Shown here in pieces: positions 48,216-58,500 of a DNA stretch of 64,000 nt. The stretch lies in the NCBI GenBank assembly GCA_025093985.1, contig JACAAK010000002.1, positions 3,596,001-3,660,000 of the forward strand. The letters run 5' to 3'. Each line of letters starts with the position of its first letter. Position 1 is the stretch's first letter. The DNA is from Calvatia gigantea (Eukaryota > Basidiomycota > Agaricomycetes > Agaricales > Lycoperdaceae). The position numbers and the translations under genes are program-made. The notes under the pieces were generated by a model. That model had not been told where the DNA came from. It searched no databases and was given only the letters and a program-made list of their open reading frames with translations.

Positions 48216-49016
48216 GTTGGTCAGAGCTGAAAGTGAGTGATGCGCTCCGCTGTTGTGACGCTCCTCGGAGGAACTACGGATCAAATTTGTTGTCACATTG
48301 AGCTGTGCTCCTCGTGACAAGAGCTTCGAAGCACTCTTATCGGAATGTAAAATGGAAACCTGAAGCCTATTTCCGTCAAAGTAAATAGCAGAGTCAGGAC
48401 CCACTACCGGGTTTATCACTACAAGTCAGAGTAAGGTGGTGCTCCATTCAAAACGCATCAGTGCCGTTCGCGGCCAAACGCATCCACCGGTTCGCTCAGT
48501 GCATCCACAACATCAGAAATGGGTAATGGTCCTGAGCCTACGGGTGTTGATTTGCCAAACCGCTCCGAGACACCCGGAGTGCCATACTGGCCATCAGAGC
48601 GCCCACTGTCGTGCCAGTTAGACTTGCACGGTGGGCACCTATTTCGTAGACGGACACTTAACATAGTGCCGTGACTCTTAGATACATGAAGTTTTCGTGT
48701 ATGACCCTGTTTTATGATATTGCTTAAGTACCATAGTCTCATTAGCTGAATACCTCAGTTCTCGTGCATATAACGAGTTACTGAGGTATGTTATCCTTTC
48801 TTCTGTAGCCAGACGCAAGCTCATTCTATCACCAGTTTATACAGGTGACTAATATACATAGTTCTCGTGCGTATAACGAATTACTGAGTTTATACAGTTT
48901 CTACAACGGGCAACTAGTATACAGAAACAAGCGACGAAGAATAATCATCAACACCTGCGTGTCGTATGGCTCGATTGCGAAACTCGAGCAAAACTATGCC
49001 GAGAAGCGGGGCTTGC
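48216..49016. other. Spacer region upstream of uS7
   Basis: Holds the uS7 upstream flank, a stretch at about 48450-48530 similar to 53920-54040 in the right arm's extra segment, and the palindrome pair noted at 48751-48788. No gene recognised. Confidence 0.45.
48751..48788. repeat. 38-bp near-perfect palindrome, with a second partial copy 103 bp away
   Basis: The outer nine bases TACCTCAGT pair with ACTGAGGTA, and inner CTCGT pairs with ACGAG around a GCATATA loop. A related copy lies at about 48860-48888 (AGTTCTCGTGC(A/G)TATAACGA core). It could be the end of a small inverted-repeat element or a local tandem duplication. Confidence 0.5.
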
Positions 49017-49812
49017 TCAAGACATCTTCCGTTCAGTGACCCTCCAACTGCCTTCCCTGTCCTCCCTGAGTTTATGGCAGTAGATGAATGTCATTATAAT
49101 CTCATCCAAGATGGGTTCGCAGCGAGGATCTATCTCGAGAGTTGCAGGTCTGCCTTTCCGGAGGGGCCCAAGCCCTGTTCGGTACTCCCTGAACTTGACC
49201 ACTTGTACCTTACTCTCATCGTTTGTGACCATCTAGAGCGTGGTGAGAAACAGTACATACCATTTCGTCTGTACTTACGTCAACGTTGTAAGCCCCCAAC
49301 TGCCAACGGTACTCTTTGCCATCAGAAGCTTTGAAGATTCGGTTCCTTTTAGGATAAACGAGTCAAGTCAATATGATATGGACGTGTTCTCAGCGCAGAA
49401 GCTACTCACATTCCGTACCACGCCCAACCCTCCTTCCGGAAATATTCGCTGGCTGGTACATCAAGCCCATCGTAGCGGAAATGCGTCGAATGGAAAGTGC
49501 GGAAATCAATTTGGGCGTAGAAAGCAAGGTGCCCTTCAAACGCAGGCAACCCACTCCCGCGTGGCTCTGCCTCATCCTCTAAATCCGAATCAGCGAAAGC
49601 CTCATCATCGGGGGAGATGGGTCGCCGGTTTCCGTCGTGTACAAGGTCATCCTTCTCAAAATCCGGGTCCTTGTCATGGATTGGCGATTTTGCTCTGGTC
49701 CTCAACTGCTCGGAGTCACCGTACCAGACACCATCGATGGTACCAACAGCCTTTCGAATGGTAGCAACGCCTGAGCCAAGCGCGTGTGGCTTGTCAACTC
49801 TGTACAGAAACC
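49017..49812 (-). pseudogene. DUF6593-like fungal protein, 5' end cut off by the repeat breakpoint
   Basis: Member of a basidiomycete family of unknown function. The remaining exons read FLYRVDKPHALGSGVATIRK and VGTIDGVWYGDSEQLRTRAK, then an acidic insert. After an intron comes NRIFKASDGKEYRWQLGAYN, the typical FxASDGxxYxW block. A last exon follows with VVKFREYRTGLGPLRKGRPA, TLEIDPRCEPILDEIIMTF and IYCHKLREDRE. No start codon lies in frame before FLYRVDKP: the coding sequence runs straight into the inner end of the right arm at 49813-49814, where GGC1 intron sequence begins. I infer that the original 5' end was lost when the arm was joined here. Confidence 0.65.
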
Positions 49813-49813
49813 T

Positions 49814-49962
49814 TTAAGGTCCGTTTATGTCTTCCGCTTCACCTCACTTGATTATTAACTTGATTTGCTGCACTTGATTAGATTCTTGTCGTGGGACCGA
49901 AACTCGTTTTCAGTTATACCGTTGCCCAATCGTTGATACCCCTCTTCTCGAAATACGTCTAA
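49814..49962 (+). pseudogene. Orphan last exon of GGC1
   Basis: Last GGC1 intron and exon (ILVVGPKLVFSYTVAQSLIP ... FSKYV, with a TAA at 49960-49962), with no upstream GGC1 exons. It is the mirror of 46085-46233 in the left arm. It shows that the right arm is the derived copy. Confidence 0.9.
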
Positions 49963-49986
49963 ACGACGACCACCCATGGACATGAT

Positions 49987-51470
49987 TTAGAACAAGTAGA
50001 TGGTATTATGGGCTTAAGGCTGTTGCTGTTATATGTGCGTTATGTGCGAGGTTTTTGGGGGCGCCTATCGCTGTGAGGGCTGGTGGCTTCGGTTTAATTA
50101 ATCACGTGTTTTAGAGTTTTTTCTTCGTTCAGAGTTGTAATACCCGCACGTATATCGCACGCAGAGTTATTTACCACGTACACACCACTCATTATCCTGA
50201 CGTCATGAGCCGTTGATGATTGTCGAGTTGATGAGAAAGCAGTGGGATCTGAAAGATTGATACTGTCATGAAGAATTTGACATGGAGAGATATTTTAGGC
50301 GCGGGCGTCGGAAAGGAAAACACGGGGAAACGTTGGAAGGACCGGCTCAGTGGAGAATTTGATAACATTGAAGGGCTTATGACTCCTGAACTGATCTTGG
50401 AGTGGACGATTGAGGCATCCCCGGGAGTAGTCGCGAGATTGGGTTTAGGCAGTCTTCAGGAACGATGAAGACATCCAAGCTATGGCGAATTGCATAAGCA
50501 ATAAAAGAAATGGCACACCAACTGAATGGCTTTTATAAGTAGTGCACGGAACGACGTTGATTCCCGATGTATGTGTGATGAAAATAAATAGATGAAGACA
50601 CACTTCCTATACCTTGTTTCCCTCGAGTGTGCGCAATTGTCGAAGTTAGGTCCTGAAAGGCGCTCCTCCGTGCTGGCCACATCGGGAATCATAGGTGTGT
50701 CCTGTGAAAGACTCTAATGAAATAGGTCTTTATAGCTCTTGTGCATCCGACGCTGTGGCCTGCCTTTGTCTGTGGGTCTGGATATTCGCTGCTGTTTCCA
50801 TCACATTTGTTTATCGAAGCCATAGCATCGGAGGCGCCCTGGGTATCTCGCCGAATTTTCCTCTTCTCGTCCTTATTCCGTTGCCCGATGGGTTCTGGCC
50901 TGAAAAGATTGAATTTACCCGCCGCCGATCTTGGATGAATACCCAACTACCTCAACTCCTACAGCAGTGCCCCGAAACCCGAGCGAGGAAGCTTTATTCA
51001 CGAAAGGGCTTGTGTACATAACACTGGATCATAAGTCGGTGAGAGGGCTTGGTATTGAAGGCGTCATTATGAGCCTAGATTCCTCCCGTAGCTTCAGTTG
51101 CTCCACCGGGGCCTTTTCATCTGCAAACTTATGTTGCTGGTGTCGGGATAACTCACGTAAATACCGATCACCAAGCCGGTGTCCCTGTCTATTATAGCGA
51201 CACAGCAGAAGGTTATACGCCTCGGTCATGGAAATGGGGGTGACCATACGCCTGAGCGTGTGAGAGTTACTTGAATCCAACGCTTTTTTCGAAAAGGAAC
51301 AAGGGAAAATGGCATAAGGGCCCTGGAAAGATGTATCCTATGAATGCAGGAAAGCTGGAGGAACACAACGAAGACGATAATCTGGGCGGTGTTCCAGCCT
51401 AACTGCACTCGACCTGTCCATAAGTCCACCGCAGGACCTCTGAGAGTTTGAGCACACCCCAAGGTCACCC
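49987..51470. other. Right-arm flank between orphan GGC1 exon and IDO
   Basis: Mirror of 44580-46060. It includes the 66-codon ORF at 50268-50468 (+) and unrecognised ORFs at 50695-51021 and 50931-51197. Between the arms the 66-residue ORF differs at two positions (R/G and F/L). Confidence 0.4.
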
Positions 51471-51582
51471 TGCATTTACTTCAAGTACTTAAGCAAAGGA
51501 GCCAATATTTTTGCGTTCATCTCAACCCACAGTTACATTTGTGGGGCATAGTATTTCTTGCACGACCCTAACCCAAAGAGCG

Positions 51583-52985
51583 ATGCATCCCTCTGACTGT
51601 CTATCAAACCCGATGAATGGGTGCATGCCCCCTGTGGATGGTATCTTTATTGATAAGGGTACCGGCTTTTTGCCAGCAGAACCACCTCTCCGCAGGCTTC
51701 CCGCTGCTTGGGAACCATGGGAGGCCAATTTGGATGCTGCGGTTTCGCAAAAATTGAAGCTAGCGGAACGAGTTGAAGAGATGGACATGCAGCAGGGAAA
51801 AGTCGAGGAGAGTAAGTCAAGGGAGTGGAGGAAAGCTGTTGACAAGGTACCACCTAGCAGGAGTTTCCACGTTTAGATTGATCTCATTGATCGGCTGACC
51901 TTTGACTAGATGGCAGTACTTTCAGTTGACGGTCCCAAAGGAAATGAACGGGCCCTCAGAAGGGCACATCATGTGCTCTCTTATCTTCTTCAATTCTACG
52001 CACAAACTGTCCCCCCCGCAGAACCCATCATCATTCCTCGCCCGCTCTCTATCCCCCTGCTTCAGGTGTCTAAACAACTACAGCACCCGTCAATTACCAC
52101 CTATTCTGATCACGCTATATATAATTGGAACCCCCGGGAACCATGTAAGGAAAGTGCTCGCCCAGTGGCTGGTAACTTCCAATACCAGACCACGTTTACT
52201 GGGACCGCCCATGAAGAAGAGTTCTGGTTGAACGACATGTACGTAGAACTCTGGGGTGGTGGGGCCCTGACATCACTGAGGATGGCCACCCACGAGGCAT
52301 CCATTCCTGCCGATGGTCCTCACTTGGAGCGAGTTACGGAATATCGTGCCTTGGGTTAGGGGTGCAGATAGTGACCCTTGGGGAAGAGATGAAGTCGAGG
52401 GTTGGCAGGAGATGTTGTCGAGACTTGCTGGGCCAACCTGCAGGTCAAAGGTCTCTGATCCCGGCTCTGGACGCCTATCTCGGGGTCGAAGTAGATATCA
52501 TGCCCTCGGTGCCCTCAACGCCAGGACGAGGTGGGGGATCTTACCGAGAACGTATGGGTGGTTACATGCCCCGCCAACACCGAGCTTTTCTTGAACATAT
52601 TCGCTCGAACGGTCCTCCGCTTCGCGCCCTCGCTCAGAGAATCTGTGTGGAGGAAGGCAGAGAAGCGCCGATTGTGGTGACCTACAATACTGCTGTCAGG
52701 GCGCTGAAGGAGTTCAGGGATGCACACATAATTACTGTTACATTATATGTTCTCGGACCTGCAAGTCACGCCAGGAAGATTAGGGCCATCACGTCGGAGG
52801 CGGCGTCGGATCAACCAAGCCAAGTGCCTGGGAATGGGAAAGACAGGTGTTTGGCGGAACAAGCTTCAGGTGGAAGCGGCGGTGGGGACTATCGGAAGGC
52901 GGCGTCTGGGGGTGGTCGGGGGACTGATCTTACTAGGTTTTTGAAAGGATTCAGGGACCAGACAGCTAACGCATACCTAAACTGA
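51583..52985 (+). CDS. BNA2: Indoleamine 2,3-dioxygenase, right-arm copy
   Basis: Second copy of the IDO gene at 43062-44464, in inverted orientation. The long ORFs of the two copies (149 and 207 residues) are identical in translation. It carries the same hallmarks: GTGFLPAEPP, YSDHAIYNW, TFTGTAHEEEFW, MPRQHRAFLEHI, the proximal heme-ligand His (codon 52725-52727, in DAHIITV) and RGTDLTRFLKG. It also has the same unresolved frame change near 52355. If functional, the arms double the gene dose for tryptophan oxidation. It is followed 590 bp downstream by the right-arm SMP gene, as in the left arm. Confidence 0.8.
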
Positions 52986-53574
52986 TAGTTGTCACGATGT
53001 AACTTTTCATTTTGGATAGGGGCAAATTATGGGTTTGACGGATCTAAGATCGTGAAAAAGCTCGTGGGAGATATTTTTTCGACGTAGCTATTATAGTGCA
53101 TGCCTGGGTTTGCTGATAAGTCCATACGACGTGATTGGTGTAAGGGGAAGAGCTTAGAGACTTTTTGGGTGACCAAGAACTTAGAGAGTTCCCTATTTGT
53201 TACAAAGCATGGACAAAGATCGGCTTCTATCGCGAGCTCACCATGATTAAGTTTTTGATTTGTCTGTAAACCTTAGCTTTTACGCATCTCGAACGCAGGG
53301 ACAACCCGAGCAGATGCCGCCGCAGGCCTCATGGCTGATCTGGGCCACCAGAGAAGCTCATTTCTTATTAATGGGCGTATGGCATATTTCGCGCGGTGGG
53401 GCAACGAAGGCGAGGTATCTGGTATAAAATTCTGGCTGGGGCCTATTGCGAGTTCAAGAGCTTGAGAGTAAGAACTCCATTTCCTCTACTTCACTAACGT
53501 GAGTACCTGTGTACCTGAGCTCTCCTCCTTTCATCCTGAGTCGCTCATAATCACCAGTCTTTCACTTATACACC

Positions 53575-53859
53575 ATGTCGAGCAAACATCCTATAACGCC
53601 CTCTGATGCATCCAGGATTCAATCAACGCAGGTTCGTGTTTTGACCTCAATACCAACACCCGAACCGCTCACCACATCGTGCCCCCACCCTCAGGCAAGG
53701 ACCGGTCAACCCACAGGTACCAACACCTTCGCCAGTCGCTCTCAATCTGCTGCTGCGAAGAATGTCAATAGTGGGGTCGTGAACCCTGGTGGAGGCTTAA
53801 ACTCGAAAGCACCCAATGCAGGCCATCCAAAAAAGAAATCACCCACTGAACTACAATGA
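53575..53859 (+). CDS. SMP-domain small protein, right-arm copy with swapped tail
   Basis: Same as the left-arm SMP gene through residue block SKAPNAG: exon 1 53575-53631, intron 53632-53694, exon 2 from 53695. After position 53819 the sequence departs from the left arm and the frame reads 11 unrelated residues (HPKKKSPTELQ) before a TGA at 53857-53859. The SMP core blocks are intact, so it may still make a protein with a new C-terminus. Confidence 0.65.
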   Translation: MSSKHPITPSDASRIQSTQVRVLTSIPTPEPLTTSCPHPQARTGQPTGTNTFASRSQSAAAKNVNSGVVNPGGGLNSKAPNAGHPKKKSPTELQ

Positions 53860-53954
53860 CGATGCCTGTGCTTCGACAATTCATTTCTCGGGTACCGGAG
53901 TCATCTGAGTAAGGCAGTCCTCCATTCAAACCGCATCGCCATTCGCGCCCAAAC

Positions 53955-54017
53955 GCATCCACAAAGTCGCTCAGCGCATCTACAAAGTCACTCAGCGCAT
54001 CCACAAAATCGCTCACC
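53955..54017. repeat. Three tandem 21-bp repeats
   Basis: Three head-to-tail units (53955-53975, 53976-53996, 53997-54017) of a GCATCCACAAAGTCGCTCAGC-type sequence. The unit length keeps frame; on the minus strand they read a repeated DFVDALS. A related, shorter version lies at about 48478-48513 in the spacer. Confidence 0.85.
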
Positions 54018-54149
54018 CCAGAAAATCCCCGAGCCTTACCCTTTTTGGGAACATCACCATCATCCAAAAAAATCGCGCACCCCCACTTTCTTACAAAGCC
54101 ACCCATTGGCTTACGCAGCTTCGTACTCCTTCTGACTGGAGCTTTCGGG

Positions 54150-54157
54150 TATAAAAG
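54150..54157 (+). promoter_or_regulatory. TATA box of the metallothionein gene
   Basis: TATAAAAG, 94 bp upstream of the metallothionein ATG at 54244, in a position that fits a fungal core promoter with a short leader. Confidence 0.6.
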
Positions 54158-54243
54158 GCTCCCCGAAGTGAGGTCGGGAATCATCCACCATTCCAACGCT
54201 TTTTCACTCATCCGACCCAATTTTACAACCTAACAAAGCTAAG

Positions 54244-54531
54244 ATGGTGAGTCGTCATCCCTGCGGACATTTCGTGTGATAGCTGATCTCACCTATTAAT
54301 CCCTGCATCAGTGCTCTACCGACGCCTCATCCTGCAAGTGCACCCCTACATGCAACTGCAGCAACAACACCTGCAACAGTGCCGTACCCCAGAACAGCAA
54401 CGAGGGCTGCGGTTTGTCCTCCTGTTCCTGTGGTAGCGGGTGAGTCCTTGGCGTGGTTACAATATGAAGTTCACATTCACTAACGTCTCTCGTGTAGTTG
54501 TAAATGCCAGCCCGATTCTTGCAAGTGCTGA
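54244..54531 (+). CDS. Metallothionein (54 aa, 13 Cys)
   Basis: Small cytosolic metal-thiolate protein that would bind Cu(I), Zn or Cd. Three exons: the ATG alone (54244-54246), exon 2 (54312-54439) and exon 3 (54498-54531), with introns 54247-54311 and 54440-54497 that both start GTGAGT and end AG. The spliced product has 13 cysteines in 54 residues and no aromatic residues. The Cys are arranged as CKC, CTPTCNCS, a spacer with NSAVPQNSNEG, then CSCGSG joined to CKC and CKC at the end. This two-cluster CxC layout resembles basidiomycete metallothioneins of mycorrhizal and wood-decay fungi. It is invisible to ORF callers because no exon is long. It lies upstream of an LPMO gene, convergent to it, inside the right-arm-specific segment. 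Confidence 0.85.
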
Positions 54532-55146
54532 GCAAATGCCGGCTACTCATCATCGTACATGCGGCCCAGACCAAGCAGGAGATTGTGCAACTTAGTCGCT
54601 GAATTGATTTGGGAATTACACACCCGTACAATGTAATAACTGACTCGACAGCGTCTTATGACAGTAATATCTCGAATTATGTCTATCAAAGGCAGTCACG
54701 CCCACCAGCCCGGCCCGCTGAGAGCATACATACATACCGCGTCAGAGCAAGTTGAGAGTAAAATTCCGAGCGGAGGTCCGACATGATTCGGGACTGGCAG
54801 TCCCAAGCCAAATCACATCCTTTGCTTTCCATAAACGAGAAACTGCAGAATATGCAGAATTGCTAGCAAGGTCCTATAGGCCCTATATACAACGGAAAGA
54901 TCAACCTCTGTGTTCTACTAAAGGTCTGAAAGCGACCTGTAAACTAATGTACTAATCACGGACACAAAACACTAAATCTCTAGGTACAGTCCGAGTAACG
55001 AGGTCTAACAACCAGAGCGGAACCAGCCGAATTGATGTCACAGGTATTGTAACAAGACAAAAATCCGCGAGCGTATGGAACAAGGTATCGTTAAAGTGGG
55101 CGAGCAATTATCCCCAGTCAGATTGCAAAGTCGAGAGGTGAATCAA

Positions 55147-57000
55147 TCACCATGACTCCGGACTGATTCTGTTCTCGTGCAACTCCCTCCTGTGAGCGCC
55201 GCGTGAGCCCCACCTCAACCATGTGTGCCTATTTGGACGCCAAGGTGAGGGAAGATGAGGAGTAGAGGGAGAGTCAGAGTGAGGGGAAGGAGTGTTAGGA
55301 GCAGGTGCAGGTGCAGTAGTAGGTAAAATGGGAGGATTTCCGTGGGTAGTGTCGTTAGTGTTACTAGAACGTGGGGCGGTACTAACGTTAGGAGGCGGAG
55401 GATTATTGTTGGGGTTCGAGGATCCAGTGCTGGAAGAAGGCGGTCCTGCAAAGATATCGTTTTGAGCACCTGTTGAACATAGCCGACATCAGTTGTTGTC
55501 GCACATTCAGAACAGAGAAACAGCCTTACCATCGGCAAATCCAGTCTTCATGTTGTACCCAGGTGATTTTGGATTACCGGCAAGGTCCCGGCCATCGACG
55601 AAGATATTATTACCATCTTGTTGGTGCCAGTAGATCATCTGTTTTGCGCCCTTTGTGCATTTGTCAGGTTGACCCTCGCACCAGACCGGGGACTTTCCAG
55701 CAGCAACAGGAGTGGTGCTACGGACATTCGTGACTCGGCATCGGAAGCCTTGTTGGTACATGTTAGACTCCCCACAGCTACAGATGTTATTAGAGGTGGT
55801 CGAAAGTGGTAAAGAAAACTCAGCCTACCCATTGGGGACCTATCATCAACGGGAAGCGTATTGTGAGTTTCTGGTGAATACCTTTAGATAAATGTATAGG
55901 TAAACCTACCCAGCCCCACTACCGGAATATTAAGCTTACCCACTCACGAAGAACCTACTAAATTACGACTCACAGCACAAATACATCCTCCCTGCGGGCA
56001 AGCAGGCATAGCGGAGGGAACATCGTAGGTTGTGACACGCTTCCAAGGAGTGCTGAATATTATATTCCATGAACAAGGCACTGGAGGATAATCTCAGATA
56101 CTCACTGGTACCGAACTGAGAAAACGACCAGGTTTTCAGCAGTAACTTTCGTAATATCGGACTAGTAGCGTGTCATCATCACGCGCCAAGACCAGGCACG
56201 AATAGAAATTTACCTGATAACTGATGGCGAAAGCGGTACCGGCTGCCATAGATTGATTCTGAGTGTGCACTGAACATATTTCGTTAGACTTTATAATCAA
56301 CGATTAGAGGTCGCAAAAAAGGGAACAAACTATTTGGTGAGACGATGCACGATGGGACGTTCTGTTCATCGGTTCGGGAACGTGAGTGTTAATTAACGTT
56401 GATTGATTGGGGAAAACAGGTTGATTAACTCACATAGTTCTCCGGGTAGTGATTACCATCAGGCCAATCCGAGACATCTCGACCACCGTACGAAAGACTG
56501 GTCTTCGCCCGATTTGTAGCGAGCTCTACCTGAAATTGTCCGCCTGCGGGCCTAAAATCGCTTTGAGTACCAAAGATCAGCACCCGAAGCTTCACGCCAC
56601 GTACAAGTCGAGGAATACACCTGGTGCCGGAGGGAATCCATCACACTGCAAAAGTTAGGCCACGGGGTGAGCTTAAGTCCTCAACATATGCAGTCTGAAT
56701 GTTCTCACTCTGGTGATGTGCTGGACTACGAAAAAACTTGGTCAATGCCCCTGATTCCGCAAAATACCAGCTAAACTTACACCACCAGTCACGCTTCGGA
56801 AGCTGATATAACGGTTTGACAGGGGCATTATTATTCTGGTTGACGCGACCATCAACACCCTACGATCTCAACTAGAATCAGCAGCGTCTTATCGGTCCAT
56901 AGGTTTGGCTCACATCTAGGCAATACATTGCTTGATGCCATGCCGCTATATGGGCACTGGCCAAACCCAGCAACAACGAGAAAGCGAGAGCGGAGAACAT
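55147..57000 (-). CDS. Secreted AA14-like lytic polysaccharide monooxygenase, copy 1
   Basis: Copper enzyme expected to cleave polysaccharides oxidatively outside the cell; characterised AA14 members act on cellulose-bound xylan. The start at 57000 gives a signal peptide ending LGLASA, directly followed by HIAAWHQAMYCLD, so the mature N-terminus is the copper-brace histidine. Exons then give PVKPLYQLPKRDWWF, CIVSPNMHTQNQSMAAGTAF (second brace His in MHTQ), a YQSD-type exon, and a C-terminal region with WCEGQPDKCTKGAKQMIYWH, QQDGNNIFVDG and SPGYNMKTGFADG. The ending GAQNDIFAGPP leads into a long Ser/Pro/Thr/Asn-rich tail with a basic end and a TGA at 55147-55149. About ten exons, all GT...AG. 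Where copy 2 has FHHVNK, this copy has FQHITR. It lies in the right-arm-specific segment. Confidence 0.8.
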
Positions 57001-57437
57001 GGGGAAAAGAGAGAATAGAGAAAAGAGCGTGAGCGAGGGTTTAGTACCCTGTGGTAAAGAAGGCGAGAAGGAAATGACGGGGTGGAGTACTTACGAGCGG
57101 ACGAGGGTAAGCATTAAAGCGAGGAGAGGATGACGCCCAAGGGACTGAAGTGTTAAGTTTACCACTTTAATGACCCTGCAACCCTGAGGCCTGAGTTTCG
57201 GTAATTCGTTTAAGTAGAGGAGAGGGCTCATCTGGACAGGGATGGATACCTCAGCCGATGATTGACTGGTTTCTCTCACCTTTCGCGGTTTATTCTTTCG
57301 ACACGGGGATTATGTACCAGCTTCGCACACAGACCCTTCTGTTAATAGACATACCTATTGGCAACGCCTTTTTTTCTGCTCTTTTTCCTGTTAGCACCGG
57401 ACGGCTTCTGGTGCGGACCAGAGAGATTGCCTTGTTC

Positions 57438-58500
57438 CACAGATGGCCGATGATGAATGTTCTCTTCTTGTACTGCAATAAGTTCTGTTAACCCAGTAAC
57501 CCCAGTTGGGTGATTCCCTCAGAGCTCGCGCTCAAACCTTGGCTAGAATGGCTCGTTACTTCTTGTGCTCAAAAGGGGCACCTCAATGGTTATCATTTTC
57601 GGGTCAGATATCTTCTCCTGCTGGCTCCAAAATGTTCCTGATTTTCGACGTCACCCCCGCCGTGGTCTAAGGCTGTCATCCACGAACTGTGTGCTACATT
57701 TCTTGGCGAAGTCAGAAGTTCCTTGCGGAGCCCAATTCCCAAAGTCCTCGTTGGTTTGTTGGTGTCGGATATAGAGGATCAGCAGTTTGAGAGAAATTGA
57801 CCTTCATCCGACGTGTTCACACCTTAAACGGCAGCTTATTTTAAAAAGGTAACATAGCGATTCTGGTTTCGCAAGCGTTCCTGCAGTGTTGAATTTCACC
57901 AGATCCCTCCGGTGCTCCAGTACCTGTCCCTGAGCTTGCTGTTCCGTAAATGCGCCCCTGAGTCAACTGCAGCAGCAACGCCACACCTCCCAGAACAGCA
58001 ACAAAAGACGCAATTCATCTTCCCGTGCTTATGGCAGCTTATGAGTGACGGGTGCTGCCATCAGTAGGAGTTGGGTGAGCACATCTATTCTATGTCTTGG
58101 GTGGCCGTCTGTATTCTCGGGGGTACCTAATTTGAACCGCCATTCATAAGGGTAACACAGCAGAAGGTGAGGCGCCTCGTTCTCGGACAGAGGGACGATT
58201 TACACCTGAGTGATGTGATAGTTGCCTGAATTCACCTCTATGTAATAAGAAGGCAAGGGAAACGGGTATGAAGGAATGTGAATGCATGGGGAGGAGGGGG
58301 TTGACGGAATGGAACAACAACGATAGTCCAGGTAGCATTTCGGTTTACCTAAATTTGACCTTGCTACAAGTTCTCCGTCGAACCTCTTTGAACACAACTG
58401 AAGGCTGCCCTGCATTTACTCGTGAAGTACTTCACCCATCCAATCTGATTCCGTATTTCTGGGGTATAGACCCTCTTGTACAATTTCGGCTTAAAGCGTG
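57438..58500. other. Outer right arm, upstream of the chimeric pseudogene
   Basis: Mirror of 41088-42150. It is a diverged paralogue of the inner-arm flank upstream of IDO; for example, the CACAGCAGAAGGT...CGCCTCG match near 51205 recurs near 58155. ORFs here (57565-57774, 58268-58501) are unrecognised. Confidence 0.4.

Larger units (their letters stand above)
53820..57437. mobile_element. 3.6-kb segment present only in the right arm (metallothionein + LPMO)
   Basis: Replaces 77 bp of the left arm (42151-42227) and interrupts the SMP gene. From about 54745 to 57418 it is a diverged copy of the region 60826-63488 outside the arm. Its left part carries the 21-bp repeats and the metallothionein. 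I see no transposase, terminal inverted repeats or obvious target-site duplication, so 'mobile element' is only the nearest category; gene conversion or a copy-paste repair event is equally possible. Confidence 0.6.

Noticed and set aside
47565..48419. N-terminal extension of the uS7 ORF before residue MLPSLRS
   Set aside because: The upstream 68 codons do not resemble a mitochondrial protein; the internal ATG at 48215 starts a good presequence.
53765..54220. 151-codon minus-strand ORF with DFVDALS repeats before the metallothionein
   Set aside because: Its coding look comes from the 21-bp tandem repeats; it overlaps the SMP tail and the metallothionein promoter, and no homologous protein is known to me.
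53820..57437. Autonomous transposon explaining the right-arm insertion
   Set aside because: No transposase, reverse transcriptase, terminal repeats or target duplication seen in the segment.
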